The translations under genes and the position numbers were made by a program. 64,000 nucleotides of DNA from Pelagihabitans sp963760375 (lineage in GTDB: Bacteria > Bacteroidota > Bacteroidia > Flavobacteriales > Flavobacteriaceae). Each line of letters starts with the position of its first letter. The stretch's first letter is position 1. The notes beneath the pieces are model-generated. The model did no database searches. It was not told where the DNA came from and saw nothing but the letters and a program-made list of their open reading frames with translations. Positions 41,303 through 49,564 of this stretch are shown in pieces. The DNA lies in the NCBI GenBank assembly GCA_963760375.1, contig CAVXCS010000005.1:124001-188000 (forward strand), given 5' to 3'.

Positions 41303-44035
41303 ATGAAAGATTCAAGCCCTAAATACCTTAGATTATCCGGTTTGGAACCGCTTGTCGTTACCCCCGAAAGCAACTTTGTGAACGTTGGGGAACGCACCAA
41401 TGTGGCAGGTTCCGCCAAATTTCTTCGGTTGATCAAAGAAGAAAAATTCGAGGAGGCCTTGGAAGTGGCCCGAGACCAGGTGGAAGGCGGGGCACAGGTC
41501 ATAGATATCAACATGGACGATGGACTCATCGATGGCAAGAGGGCGATGGTAAAGTTTTTGAACCTCATCGTTGCCGAACCCGACATTGCCCGCGTGCCCA
41601 TTATGATCGATAGCTCCAAATGGGAAATCCTTGAAGCCGGGCTACAGGTGGTTCAGGGTAAATGTGTGGTCAATTCCATCAGTTTAAAGGAAGGGGAGCA
41701 ACAATTTCTGCACCAGGCCACCCTGATCAAAAGATATGGGGCTGCGGTGATCGTCATGGCATTTGATGAGGTGGGCCAAGCCGATAATTATGAGCGCCGA
41801 ATAGAAATTGCCCAACGTTCCTATACGCTTTTGGTCAACAAAGTTGGTTTTGCACCGGAAGACATCATATTCGATCTAAATATTTTCCCCGTTGCCACGG
41901 GGATGGACGAACACAAACACAATGCGCTCGATTTTATAGAAGCTACCAAATGGGTCCGTGAAAATTTGCCCCACTGCAGCGTAAGTGGCGGGGTAAGCAA
42001 TGTTTCCTTTTCTTTTAGGGGCAACAATCCGGTTCGCGAGGCCATGCATTCGGTCTTTTTGTACCACGCCATCAAAGCTGGGATGAACATGGGAATCGTT
42101 AACCCGACCATGTTGGAAGTGTACGACGATATCCCAAAGGACCTTTTGGAGCGGGTTGAAGATGTCATTCTGAACAGAAGGGACGATGCTACCGAAAGAC
42201 TTTTGGATTTTGCCGAAAGTGTGGTGGGGAAGGCCAGAGAAAATAAAATCGACCTGTCATGGCGCGAAGAACCCTTGCAAGACCGTATTACAAGGGCCTT
42301 GGTCAAAGGTATCGACCAATATATCGTGGAAGATGTGGAGGAGGCGCGCTTGGTAGTCGACAAACCCATTGAAGTAATCGAGGGGCATTTGATGACCGGC
42401 ATGAACGTGGTGGGGGATCTTTTTGGCAGTGGCAAGATGTTCCTGCCCCAAGTGGTGAAATCGGCAAGGGTGATGAAGAGGGCCGTGGCCCATTTGCTTC
42501 CTTATATCGAAGAAGAAAAGTTGCGCAATCCCCAAGCGGGCGACAGCAAAGGTGCCGGTAAAATATTGATGGCGACCGTGAAGGGCGATGTGCATGACAT
42601 CGGCAAGAACATCGTGAGTGTTGTCCTGGCCTGCAACAATTATGAGATCATCGATTTGGGGGTGATGGTACCTCCGGAGAAAATCATTGCGGCCGCGATC
42701 GAACATCAGGTGGATGTGATAGGGCTCAGTGGTTTGATCACCCCTTCATTGGATGAAATGGTGCATTTGGCCAAGGAGATGCAACGAAAGAATTTTAAGG
42801 TGCCCCTGTTGATAGGTGGTGCCACCACCAGTAAGGCCCACACCGCGGTAAAGATAGATCCGCAGTACAGCAATGCGGTGGTACACGTCAACGACGCATC
42901 CCGCGCGGTAACGGTGGTCGGGGATCTTTTGCAGAAAGAATCTTCCGATGGCTACAAAAAGGCGGTGAAGGATGATTATGAGGTTTTTAGGAACAAGTTC
43001 CTGAACCGGGGCCAGCAGAAGGAATACAAATCTCTGGCCGAAGCCAGGAGGAATAAGTTTCAGATCAATTGGTCAGATTCAGGAATAGTGGCCCCAAAGG
43101 AACTGGGTATCCAGATCATTGAAGACCTCGATTTATCCAAATTGGTCGATTTTATCGATTGGACCCCATTCTTCAGGAGTTGGGAACTTCATGGCAAATA
43201 TCCCGATATCCTTGAAGACGAGATCGTTGGGCCACAGGCCACCGAACTTTTTGCCGATGCTCGGAAAATGCTGGAAAAGATATTAAAGGAAAGTCAATTG
43301 ACGGCAAAAGGTATCTTCGGAATTTTCCCGGCGAACACAATCGATGAGGATGATATCGAGGTGCTATCACCCGCTTCGTTGCCCGGGCCGAAACAGCGGT
43401 CAGCATCGGAAGCAGACCGGAAGTTCGTTTTTAGGACCCTCCGTCAACAGCTCAAACGAAGGGAAGGGGTGGCCGATTATGCCCTGGCCGATTTTATTGC
43501 CCCGGCAGATTCGGGAAGGCAGGATTATATCGGTTGCTTTTGCGTTACCACGGGCTTTGGTACCGAAGCCTTGGCCCGCCAATATGAGCGGGAATTGGAC
43601 GACTATAATTCGATCATGATCAAGGCATTGTCGGATCGTTTGGCCGAGGCTTTTGCCGAATACCTGCATAAGGAAGTACGGACGAACCATTGGGGCTATG
43701 CGGCCAACGAGACCCTGAGCAATGAAGAATTGATCAATGAATCGTACAAGGGCATACGTCCCGCTCCCGGCTATCCGGCCTGTCCGGATCATTTGGAGAA
43801 GCTCACGATTTGGGAGCTTTTGCAGGTAGAGGAAAACATTGGCGTGAAATTGACCGAAAGCTTGGCCATGTGGCCGGCATCTTCGGTGAGCGGGTATTAT
43901 TTTGCCAATCCTGAGGCCCGTTATTTCGGGTTGGGAAAGATCAAGGAAGATCAGGTGGCCGACTATGCACGAAGGAAAGGCATCGCGATGAAGGAAGCCG
44001 TGAAGTGGCTGGCACCCAATATAGCCGATGATTGA
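41303..44035 (+). CDS. metH: Methionine synthase, folate/cobalamin/activation part (MetH part 2)
   Basis: The remaining three modules of MetH in 910 residues: a pterin-binding barrel (about 1-330, NFVNVGERTNVAGSAKF, IMIDSSKWEILEAGL), the cobalamin-binding module with the axial His in VKGDVHDIGKN (about 427-437) and the flavodoxin-type loop DVIGLSGLITPSLDEM, and the C-terminal activation domain (about 600-910) with GYPACPDHLEKL and WPASSVSGYYFANPEARYFG, which binds SAM for reactivation. The start at 41303 abuts the stop of part 1 with no spacer, so the two are translationally coupled. Confidence 0.94.
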   Translation: MKDSSPKYLRLSGLEPLVVTPESNFVNVGERTNVAGSAKFLRLIKEEKFEEALEVARDQVEGGAQVIDINMDDGLIDGKRAMVKFLNLIVAEPDIARVPIMIDSSKWEILEAGLQVVQGKCVVNSISLKEGEQQFLHQATLIKRYGAAVIVMAFDEVGQADNYERRIEIAQRSYTLLVNKVGFAPEDIIFDLNIFPVATGMDEHKHNALDFIEATKWVRENLPHCSVSGGVSNVSFSFRGNNPVREAMHSVFLYHAIKAGMNMGIVNPTMLEVYDDIPKDLLERVEDVILNRRDDATERLLDFAESVVGKARENKIDLSWREEPLQDRITRALVKGIDQYIVEDVEEARLVVDKPIEVIEGHLMTGMNVVGDLFGSGKMFLPQVVKSARVMKRAVAHLLPYIEEEKLRNPQAGDSKGAGKILMATVKGDVHDIGKNIVSVVLACNNYEIIDLGVMVPPEKIIAAAIEHQVDVIGLSGLITPSLDEMVHLAKEMQRKNFKVPLLIGGATTSKAHTAVKIDPQYSNAVVHVNDASRAVTVVGDLLQKESSDGYKKAVKDDYEVFRNKFLNRGQQKEYKSLAEARRNKFQINWSDSGIVAPKELGIQIIEDLDLSKLVDFIDWTPFFRSWELHGKYPDILEDEIVGPQATELFADARKMLEKILKESQLTAKGIFGIFPANTIDEDDIEVLSPASLPGPKQRSASEADRKFVFRTLRQQLKRREGVADYALADFIAPADSGRQDYIGCFCVTTGFGTEALARQYERELDDYNSIMIKALSDRLAEAFAEYLHKEVRTNHWGYAANETLSNEELINESYKGIRPAPGYPACPDHLEKLTIWELLQVEENIGVKLTESLAMWPASSVSGYYFANPEARYFGLGKIKEDQVADYARRKGIAMKEAVKWLAPNIADD

Positions 44036-44140
44036 CCCTGCGTTAGGGATTGAGGCCATGTCGAAGCGCTCCCGATTGCATTGGGACGCGACGGCCGAAA
44101 GCCCGACCCGACCCTTCGGGGAACGCCAAAAATAGAATTG
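44036..44140 (+). repeat. Candidate flavobacterial palindromic (REP-like) repeat
   Basis: Between metH and metF is a G/C-rich segment unlike its neighbours, with TGCGTTAGGGATTGAGGCCA at its start, GCGACGGCCGAAAGCCCGAC in the middle and a CCC-TTC-GGGG hairpin near the end. It can form TCCCGAT/ATTGGGA. From memory, GCGTTAGGGATTGA with GGCCGAAAGCCCGACC recurs between genes in Flavobacteriaceae. Only one copy is in the window. Confidence 0.5.
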
Positions 44141-44166
44141 AAGATCAAGAAACCAGTTTACCAAAG

Positions 44167-45120
44167 ATGAAAATCACAGAACATATTGAAAACGCAAAAG
44201 GGAAGACCTTGTTTTCTTTCGAAATCATCCCACCGATGAAAGGGCGGAATATCAAAGAACTATACGACAATATCGATCCTTTGATGGAATTCAAGCCGCC
44301 ATTTATCGATGTGACCACCTCCCGTGAAGAGTACGTATATATCGACCGTGACGGCCTCTTGGATAAGAAATTGACACGTATGCGCCCGGGAACGGTTGGT
44401 ATCTGTGCCTCCATCAAGCACAAATACGACATTGATGCCGTGCCCCATGTGCTGTGTGGCGGATTCACCAGGGAAGAGACGGAATACCTGTTGGTCGATT
44501 GCCATTATTTGGGAATCGATAATGTCATGGCCCTGCGCGGGGATGCCATGAGGGAGGAAAAGTATTTTGAGCCCACAAAGGGAGGGCATGCCTTTGCCCT
44601 GGACCTGGTGAAACAAATTCGCGACTTGAACAGCGGGAAATACCTGCACGATGTCATTGAAACCGATGACTGTGCCCATTTTTGCATCGGAGTGGCCGGA
44701 TATCCGGAAAAACACCTTGAAGCGCCTTCCCTGAAATCGGACTTGATCAGGCTTAAAGAAAAAGTAGATGCAGGGGCCGAGTATGTGGTGACGCAAATGT
44801 TCTTCGACAATCAAAAATACTTCGATTTTGTGGCCGCGGCGAGGGCCATTGGCATCGAAGTGCCCATTATCCCGGGCATCAAGCCCATAGCCGTGAAACG
44901 GCACCTGCAATTATTGCCACAGGTGTTCCGTATCGACCTGCCACAAGACTTGATCGATGCCGTGGATGCCTGCACCAATAACAAACAGGTCAGACAGGTT
45001 GGCATCGAATGGTGCGCTGCCCAGTCGAACGAGCTTAAGGCCGCAGGGGTACCGGTGCTCCATTACTACTCTATGGGCAAATCGGACAACATCAAAGCCA
45101 TAGCGGAGCAGGTTTTTTAA
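44167..45120 (+). CDS. metF: Methylenetetrahydrofolate reductase
   Basis: Reduces 5,10-methylene- to 5-methyl-tetrahydrofolate with FAD and NAD(P)H, supplying the methyl group for MetH. The 317-residue barrel has FSFEIIPPMKGRNIKELY (N-terminus), FIDVTTSREEYVYIDRDGLL, the central NVMALRGDAMREEKYFEP and GAEYVVTQMFFDNQKYFDFV, PIIPGIKPI. The start is ATG 44167; a 39-codon extension from 44050 would run through the REP-like repeat. Co-transcribed with metH, so also under SAM control. Confidence 0.94.
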   Translation: MKITEHIENAKGKTLFSFEIIPPMKGRNIKELYDNIDPLMEFKPPFIDVTTSREEYVYIDRDGLLDKKLTRMRPGTVGICASIKHKYDIDAVPHVLCGGFTREETEYLLVDCHYLGIDNVMALRGDAMREEKYFEPTKGGHAFALDLVKQIRDLNSGKYLHDVIETDDCAHFCIGVAGYPEKHLEAPSLKSDLIRLKEKVDAGAEYVVTQMFFDNQKYFDFVAAARAIGIEVPIIPGIKPIAVKRHLQLLPQVFRIDLPQDLIDAVDACTNNKQVRQVGIEWCAAQSNELKAAGVPVLHYYSMGKSDNIKAIAEQVF

Positions 45121-45198
45121 ATACCTCGGTAAAATTTGATTCCGGAAAACAGCCTTATTGTTGGCCTTTCCTGTTGAATAGTGCTATTTTTACACCCC

Positions 45199-46293
45199 AT
45201 GAACCCAAGGCTGTTACTCCCTATCCTTCTTGTTACCATAGGTAGTCTGGCTCAGGATGCGGTTGTTCCGAAAGCCTATACCTTGGATGCTTCGGCCTTC
45301 TATGGATCGATCATTTTGCACAATCCCGATATTTCACACTTGATCACGGATCACCCCAACGGGTTGATCCTGGGCTATAACCGAAAGACTTTTGGGGCAG
45401 CGGCGTGGGAACAGGGATACAATTTTCCCGATATCGGGGCTTCTTTTGTATTTCAAAATATGGGCAACAAGACCCTGGGCCAGAACTATGGCTTATATGC
45501 CCATTATAATTTTTACTTTTTAAAACGCCTTGCCCAGTTCAGAATCGGCCAGGGGGTGGCCTATACCACGAATCCCTATGACAGGGACAACAACTTCAGG
45601 AACAATGCCTATGGTTCAAGGCTCCTGAGCTCTACCTACTTAATGTTGAATTTACATCGGGAGAATTTATATCGGGGCCTGGGTTTAAAAGCCGGTATTT
45701 CCTTGGTACATTATTCGAATGCGAACGTGAGGGCCCCCAATACCTCAACGAATACCTTGGCCTTCAATCTGGGCCTGACCTATACGCTTACGAATTCTGA
45801 ACAGGAATACCTCATCAGGGAAAAACAAAAAATAACCGAGCCCATGCACTATAATGTGACGTTTAGGACAGGCATCAACGAAAGTGACATCATCGGTTCA
45901 GGCCAATACCCATTTTATATCATATCTGCCAATGCAGACAAACGTTTGGGCAACAAAAGCGCCGTTCAAGTTGGCGCCGACCTATTTTTCAGCAATTTTC
46001 TGAAGGAGTTGATCCGGTATCAATCCATTGCCTTTCCAGAGAACCAGGTGGATGTCGATACCGATTACAAAAGGGTGGGGGTTTTTGTGGGCCATGAGCT
46101 ATTTATCAATAAAATTTCGATCACCGCCCAGTTGGGCTATTATATTTATTATCCTTTTGATTTTGAGGGAAAAGTGTACAACCGTGTTGGCCTGAAACGC
46201 TATTTCGGGGAGAAATGGTTCGGGGAAATCTCCTTGAAATCCCATGCCGCTGCGGCAGAGGCGCTGGAGTTTGGGATAGGCATACGATTGTAA
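45199..46293 (+). CDS. PagL-like acyloxyacyl hydrolase / lipid A deacylase
   Basis: A 364-residue outer-membrane protein with a signal peptide (to about LAQDA), then alternating beta-strands. The catalytic-type segment is SLVHYSNANVRAPNTSTNT (about residue 173; His and Ser as in PagL/acyloxyacyl hydrolase) with the barrel C-terminus ending GIGIRL. PagL-type enzymes remove a 3-O-acyl chain of lipid A. I start at ATG 45199. A TATTTTTA box lies at 45185-45192 with TTG 21 bases upstream (45161-45163). The next gene follows after 41 bases. Confidence 0.8.
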   Translation: MNPRLLLPILLVTIGSLAQDAVVPKAYTLDASAFYGSIILHNPDISHLITDHPNGLILGYNRKTFGAAAWEQGYNFPDIGASFVFQNMGNKTLGQNYGLYAHYNFYFLKRLAQFRIGQGVAYTTNPYDRDNNFRNNAYGSRLLSSTYLMLNLHRENLYRGLGLKAGISLVHYSNANVRAPNTSTNTLAFNLGLTYTLTNSEQEYLIREKQKITEPMHYNVTFRTGINESDIIGSGQYPFYIISANADKRLGNKSAVQVGADLFFSNFLKELIRYQSIAFPENQVDVDTDYKRVGVFVGHELFINKISITAQLGYYIYYPFDFEGKVYNRVGLKRYFGEKWFGEISLKSHAAAAEALEFGIGIRL

Positions 46294-46334
46294 ATAAGAA
46301 AAGACGGTTTTTATAAAAGCCCCATTGAAAAAAA

Positions 46335-47096
46335 ATGAAAAGAGGAAATCGCATTTTAACAGTACTTCTCGTAGGGTTTCTCCTGGCCTGCAACGGAGAA
46401 AACGCGCCGGATTGTTATCAAAATACAGGCTCCTTGATCAGGGAGGAAATCCCTTTGCCCAGCTTTACGAAAATTACGGTATTTGAAAATGTGACCTTGG
46501 TCATCAAACAAGGCTTGCAGCAGAAAGTAGAGATCGAGACGGGAAGCTTGTTAAGGAATGAGGTAAGTGCCACGGTTGTTGGTGACCGGCTGCTTTTAAG
46601 GGACACCAATGATTGTAACTATTTCAGGGCCTATGGCACCACCAAAGTTTTTGTGACCTCTCCCGACCTAAACGAAATCCGAAGCAGTACCGGCTGGCCC
46701 ATTGAAAGCCATGGGGTTTTGGAGTATCCCGAGATGAGCCTATTTTCGGAAAGCTTTCTCGATCCTGAAGCCCTGACCACCGATGGCTCCTTTGATTTGG
46801 AACTGAACACCCAAAACCTGAACGTAGTGGTCAACGGGATTGCTTATTTCAAATTGAGGGGCAATACGGAAAATCTGAACTTGATCGTTGCTGCCGGCGA
46901 TTCGAGGGTGGAAGCCGAACAACTGATCGCACAATCGGTCACTTTGGATCACCGTGGGTCGAACGACCTGTTGATCCAACCCTTGCAATCCTTAAAAGGG
47001 GTAATAAGGGGCACGGGCAACGTATTGAGCTACTTCCGACCTCCGGTGGTCGAGGTCGATATTTTGTATAAAGGGCGTCTCGAATATAAAGACTAG
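46335..47096 (+). CDS. Head-GIN domain lipoprotein (DUF2807)
   Basis: A 253-residue lipoprotein with lipobox LLACN (Cys about 19). The rest is repeated beta-strands of the DUF2807 head-GIN type: FTKITVFENVTLVIKQG near residue 45, TDGSFDLELNTQNLNVVVNG, then YFKLRGNTENLNLIVAAG and a short RGTGNVLSYF end. Such proteins are found at the cell surface of Bacteroidota and are thought to be adhesin-like heads; function is not proven. Followed by the serine hydrolase after seven bases. Confidence 0.83.
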   Translation: MKRGNRILTVLLVGFLLACNGENAPDCYQNTGSLIREEIPLPSFTKITVFENVTLVIKQGLQQKVEIETGSLLRNEVSATVVGDRLLLRDTNDCNYFRAYGTTKVFVTSPDLNEIRSSTGWPIESHGVLEYPEMSLFSESFLDPEALTTDGSFDLELNTQNLNVVVNGIAYFKLRGNTENLNLIVAAGDSRVEAEQLIAQSVTLDHRGSNDLLIQPLQSLKGVIRGTGNVLSYFRPPVVEVDILYKGRLEYKD

Positions 47097-47103
47097 TTGC
47101 TTG

Positions 47104-48210
47104 ATGAATCCGTTGCTCAAATTTTTCAACGACCTTTTCGCCATGCGAAACATCCTGGGCCACGACCCTTCGCTTGAGGCCTTGCTGGAAGCCCAGCGAT
47201 TGATCGAGGGGATGGTCAAGGAGGGTAAAATACCGGGTTTGGCCCTCACGGTCATCAAGGAAGGGAACGTATTGCTGCAAAAGGGTTTCGGATATGCAGA
47301 CATGGCACTGAAATCGCCGGTCAGCCCCAACAGCACATTGTTCAGGACGGCAAGTGTCTCGAAACCCATTGCCGCTTCGGCATTGGCCATCATGGTCTCG
47401 GAAAAAACGATCGATCTCGACGCCTCTTTTTACGAGTATGTGCCCTATTTTCCAAAGAAGGAATACGATTTTACCCTACGTCAATTGGCTTCCCATACCG
47501 CAGGCATTCGCGGTTACAGGGGTATGGAATATCGATTGAACAAGCCCTTTGGCATTAAAGAAGGGATTGAAGTGTTTAAAGCCGATGCGTTGCTCTTTGA
47601 GCCTGGTACGGATTACCATTATAATAGTTACGACTGGGTGCTGGTATCTTTGGCCATGCAGGAAGCCAGCGGGTTTCCCTTTCAGGATTATGTAAAAGCG
47701 AAGGTGCTGGAGCCTATGGATATGTGGAATACCATGCCCGAGCCTACATTGCAGGGGCCAATTTCCGATACTGCCCATCAACCCTTGGCCACGTTTTATT
47801 CCAAAAGTAAAGGGAGTTTTAGAACGGCTGCCCCCGTAAACAATTTTTTCAAATTGGCAGGGGGAGGGTACTTATCGACTTCAGAGGATATCGCCAAACT
47901 GGGGCAGGCCTACCTACAGGGTAGGATTGCCGATCCTGGGGTGATTTCGCAATTCCTTACGGCATTGGAGGTGAATCGAATCTCCACTTATTATGGCCTG
48001 GGCTGGCAAGTTGGCCAAGATGCGAAGGGCAGGCCTTGCTATGGCCATGTGGGCAATGGCGTGGGGGGATATTCCAATTTTTTTGTCTATCCGGAGGAAC
48101 AGATGGTCTTCGCCATTTTGGTGAATTGCACCGACCCAAAAATCCAGCAAGTATTGGACCAGGTCATGGGGCTGTTGATTGACCTTGGTGCCGATGCAAA
48201 ATCCGTATAA
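47104..48210 (+). CDS. Serine hydrolase, beta-lactamase class C family
   Basis: A 368-residue protein of the class C/penicillin-binding fold. The catalytic Ser-x-x-Lys is in TASVSKPIAASALAIMV (about residue 83); YHYNSYDWVLVSLAMQ (about 177) holds the Tyr-x-Asn motif; and the third motif corresponds to CYGHVGNGVGGYSNFF near the C-terminus (Gly-rich H-x-G). No clear signal peptide. It begins at ATG 47104, with an in-frame TTG directly before. The family includes esterases and peptidases; a beta-lactam role is not implied. Confidence 0.83.
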   Translation: MNPLLKFFNDLFAMRNILGHDPSLEALLEAQRLIEGMVKEGKIPGLALTVIKEGNVLLQKGFGYADMALKSPVSPNSTLFRTASVSKPIAASALAIMVSEKTIDLDASFYEYVPYFPKKEYDFTLRQLASHTAGIRGYRGMEYRLNKPFGIKEGIEVFKADALLFEPGTDYHYNSYDWVLVSLAMQEASGFPFQDYVKAKVLEPMDMWNTMPEPTLQGPISDTAHQPLATFYSKSKGSFRTAAPVNNFFKLAGGGYLSTSEDIAKLGQAYLQGRIADPGVISQFLTALEVNRISTYYGLGWQVGQDAKGRPCYGHVGNGVGGYSNFFVYPEEQMVFAILVNCTDPKIQQVLDQVMGLLIDLGADAKSV

Positions 48211-48283
48211 CGACTTCGGTCAAATTGGGCCAAGCTCCCCATCCATGGGCGACTTGAATCATTAAGGATGGCACTGTCCAGGC

Positions 48284-49192
48284 TTAAGGGATCACAGGGG
48301 CTGAAGTCAAGGCGGTGAATAGGCTTTCGAGGTTTTTATTTTTCCTGCTCAGCTGCAAGGTTTTCAGCTGGTTATCGTGCGCAAAATCGAAAACGACGGG
48401 CCGCATGTCTTTCGTCGTATTAAAAGTGATCTCATAAACGAAACCCACGGTATTTTTTACTTGGCCCACATGTGGCAGCTGGTTTAAAAAAGCCTCTTCC
48501 ACGCGATAGTCGAATTCTACCTCGATGATCTGTTCCGCTTCTTCCCTCAGGTCGGCAAGTTTTCGGTCGGCCACCATTCGCCCTTTGTTGATGATCAAAA
48601 CACGATCGCATACCGCCTCTACCTCTTTCATGATATGGGTTGAAAGCAGGATGGTTTTTTCCTTTCCGACGGTTCTGATCAATTTTCGAATTTCCAACAA
48701 TTGATTGGGGTCCAGCCCTGTGGTGGGCTCATCGAGAATCAACACTTCCGGATCGTGCAGCAAGGCGGCCGCAAGGCCCACCCGTTGCCGATAGCCTTTG
48801 GAGAGTTGTCCAATCTTTTTGTGCGCTTCGACCGCTAGTCCGGTTTGATCGATCACTACCGCGATTCGATCTTTGGGCACCTTGTACACCTCGGCATTGA
48901 ACGTCAGATATTCCTTCACATACATTTCAAGATAAAGCGGATTGTGTTCGGGCAAGTAACCGATGCTTTCCTGAACCTTCTTTTTCTGTGCTATGACATC
49001 AAAACCGTTGACCAAGGCCGTTCCTTCCTCGGCCTTATAATACGTAGTGAGGATTTTCATCAGGGTAGACTTCCCTGCCCCGTTGGGACCAAGAAAACCG
49101 ACAATTTCACCTTTTTGTATTTCAAAGGAAATGCTGTCGAGCGCCTTCTGCGCACCAAAGCTTTTTGAAATATGGTTGACCACTATCGACAT
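48284..49192 (-). CDS. gldA: Gliding motility ABC transporter ATPase GldA
   Basis: A 302-residue ATPase resembling GldA, which with GldF and GldG forms an ABC transporter required for gliding in Flavobacterium. Walker A is GFLGPNGAGKSTL (about 33-45), the Q-loop-adjacent GYLPEHNPLYLEMYVKEYL is the GldA-type segment, the signature LSKGYRQRVGLAAALL (about 134) and Walker B VLILDEPTTGLDPN. The C-terminal 80 residues are an extension seen in this subgroup. GldF and GldG are not adjacent. It is convergent with the serine hydrolase gene. Confidence 0.85.
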   Translation of the reverse strand: MSIVVNHISKSFGAQKALDSISFEIQKGEIVGFLGPNGAGKSTLMKILTTYYKAEEGTALVNGFDVIAQKKKVQESIGYLPEHNPLYLEMYVKEYLTFNAEVYKVPKDRIAVVIDQTGLAVEAHKKIGQLSKGYRQRVGLAAALLHDPEVLILDEPTTGLDPNQLLEIRKLIRTVGKEKTILLSTHIMKEVEAVCDRVLIINKGRMVADRKLADLREEAEQIIEVEFDYRVEEAFLNQLPHVGQVKNTVGFVYEITFNTTKDMRPVVFDFAHDNQLKTLQLSRKNKNLESLFTALTSAPVIP

Positions 49193-49345
49193 GTCATTGT
49201 AGTTTGGTCAAAAATAAACAATATAAGGCGCATTGCAAGCAAGGAGAAAATTCCGCAGCAGTTTTCAAGCATGAAATTTTCACGCTTTGGCCACGCTATG
49301 GACAAAAAAATGGGGCACAGGAATTCGATTTATCAATTTAATTGT
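49193..49345. other. Non-coding stretch upstream of the phe leader
   Basis: No gene seen. A plus-strand open frame (49172-49375) overlaps the gldA start and the leader region and has no recognisable product. Confidence 0.5.
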
Positions 49346-49353
49346 TACATTAG
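49346..49353 (+). promoter_or_regulatory. Weak -7-like box before the phe leader
   Basis: TACATTAG, two changes from TAnnTTTG, would start transcription about 12 bases before the leader ATG. No good -33 element found, so uncertain. Confidence 0.25.
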
Positions 49354-49371
49354 CCGAAGTTTTAAAGCAAA

Positions 49372-49443
49372 ATGACAAAACAATATTTCTGGAACGGTTT
49401 CTATTTTTACTTCTTTTTTAAAAGAGGGACGGGACTGTTGTAG
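49372..49443 (+). CDS. pheL: Phe/Tyr-rich leader peptide of the aromatic operon
   Basis: A 23-codon open frame from ATG 49372 to TAG 49441, too short for the usual ORF callers. Residues 5-16 are YFWNGFYFYFFF: six Phe, three Tyr and one Trp in 12 codons. It lies directly before the terminator hairpin in front of pheA. Such leader peptides let ribosomes stall at low charged tRNA-Phe/Tyr and switch on an aromatic operon. The final codons (acg gga ctg) contain the CGGGACT (49430-49436) that can pair with AGTCCCG (49470-49476). Confidence 0.85.
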   Translation: MTKQYFWNGFYFYFFFKRGTGLL

Positions 49444-49467
49444 TATATTCAATTCAAGATATAATAT

Positions 49468-49494
49468 AAAGTCCCGCGAAAAGCGGGACTTTTT
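49468..49494 (+). terminator. Attenuator terminator before pheA
   Basis: AAAGTCCCGC (49468-49477) and GCGGGACTTT (49483-49492) form a perfect 10-bp stem, loop GAAAA, then T. Its 5' arm can instead pair with the leader at 49430-49436, giving mutually exclusive antiterminator and terminator. A 20-bp palindrome, CTTTTTCGTTAACGAAAAAG (49489-49508), overlaps the T-run. Confidence 0.85.
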
Positions 49495-49564
49495 CGTTAA
49501 CGAAAAAGGAGCCCGATATTGGGGGGCTTGACCGATAAAATGTTGTCGGATCGAATTTAAGGAA

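Noticed and set aside
43400..44164. A 254-codon minus-strand open frame across the end of metH
   Set aside because: Antisense to the MetH activation domain; no recognisable domain, and it runs through the repeat-like element.
49172..49375. A 67-codon plus-strand open frame before the phe leader
   Set aside because: Overlaps the gldA start on the other strand; its composition is not protein-like and no motif is visible.
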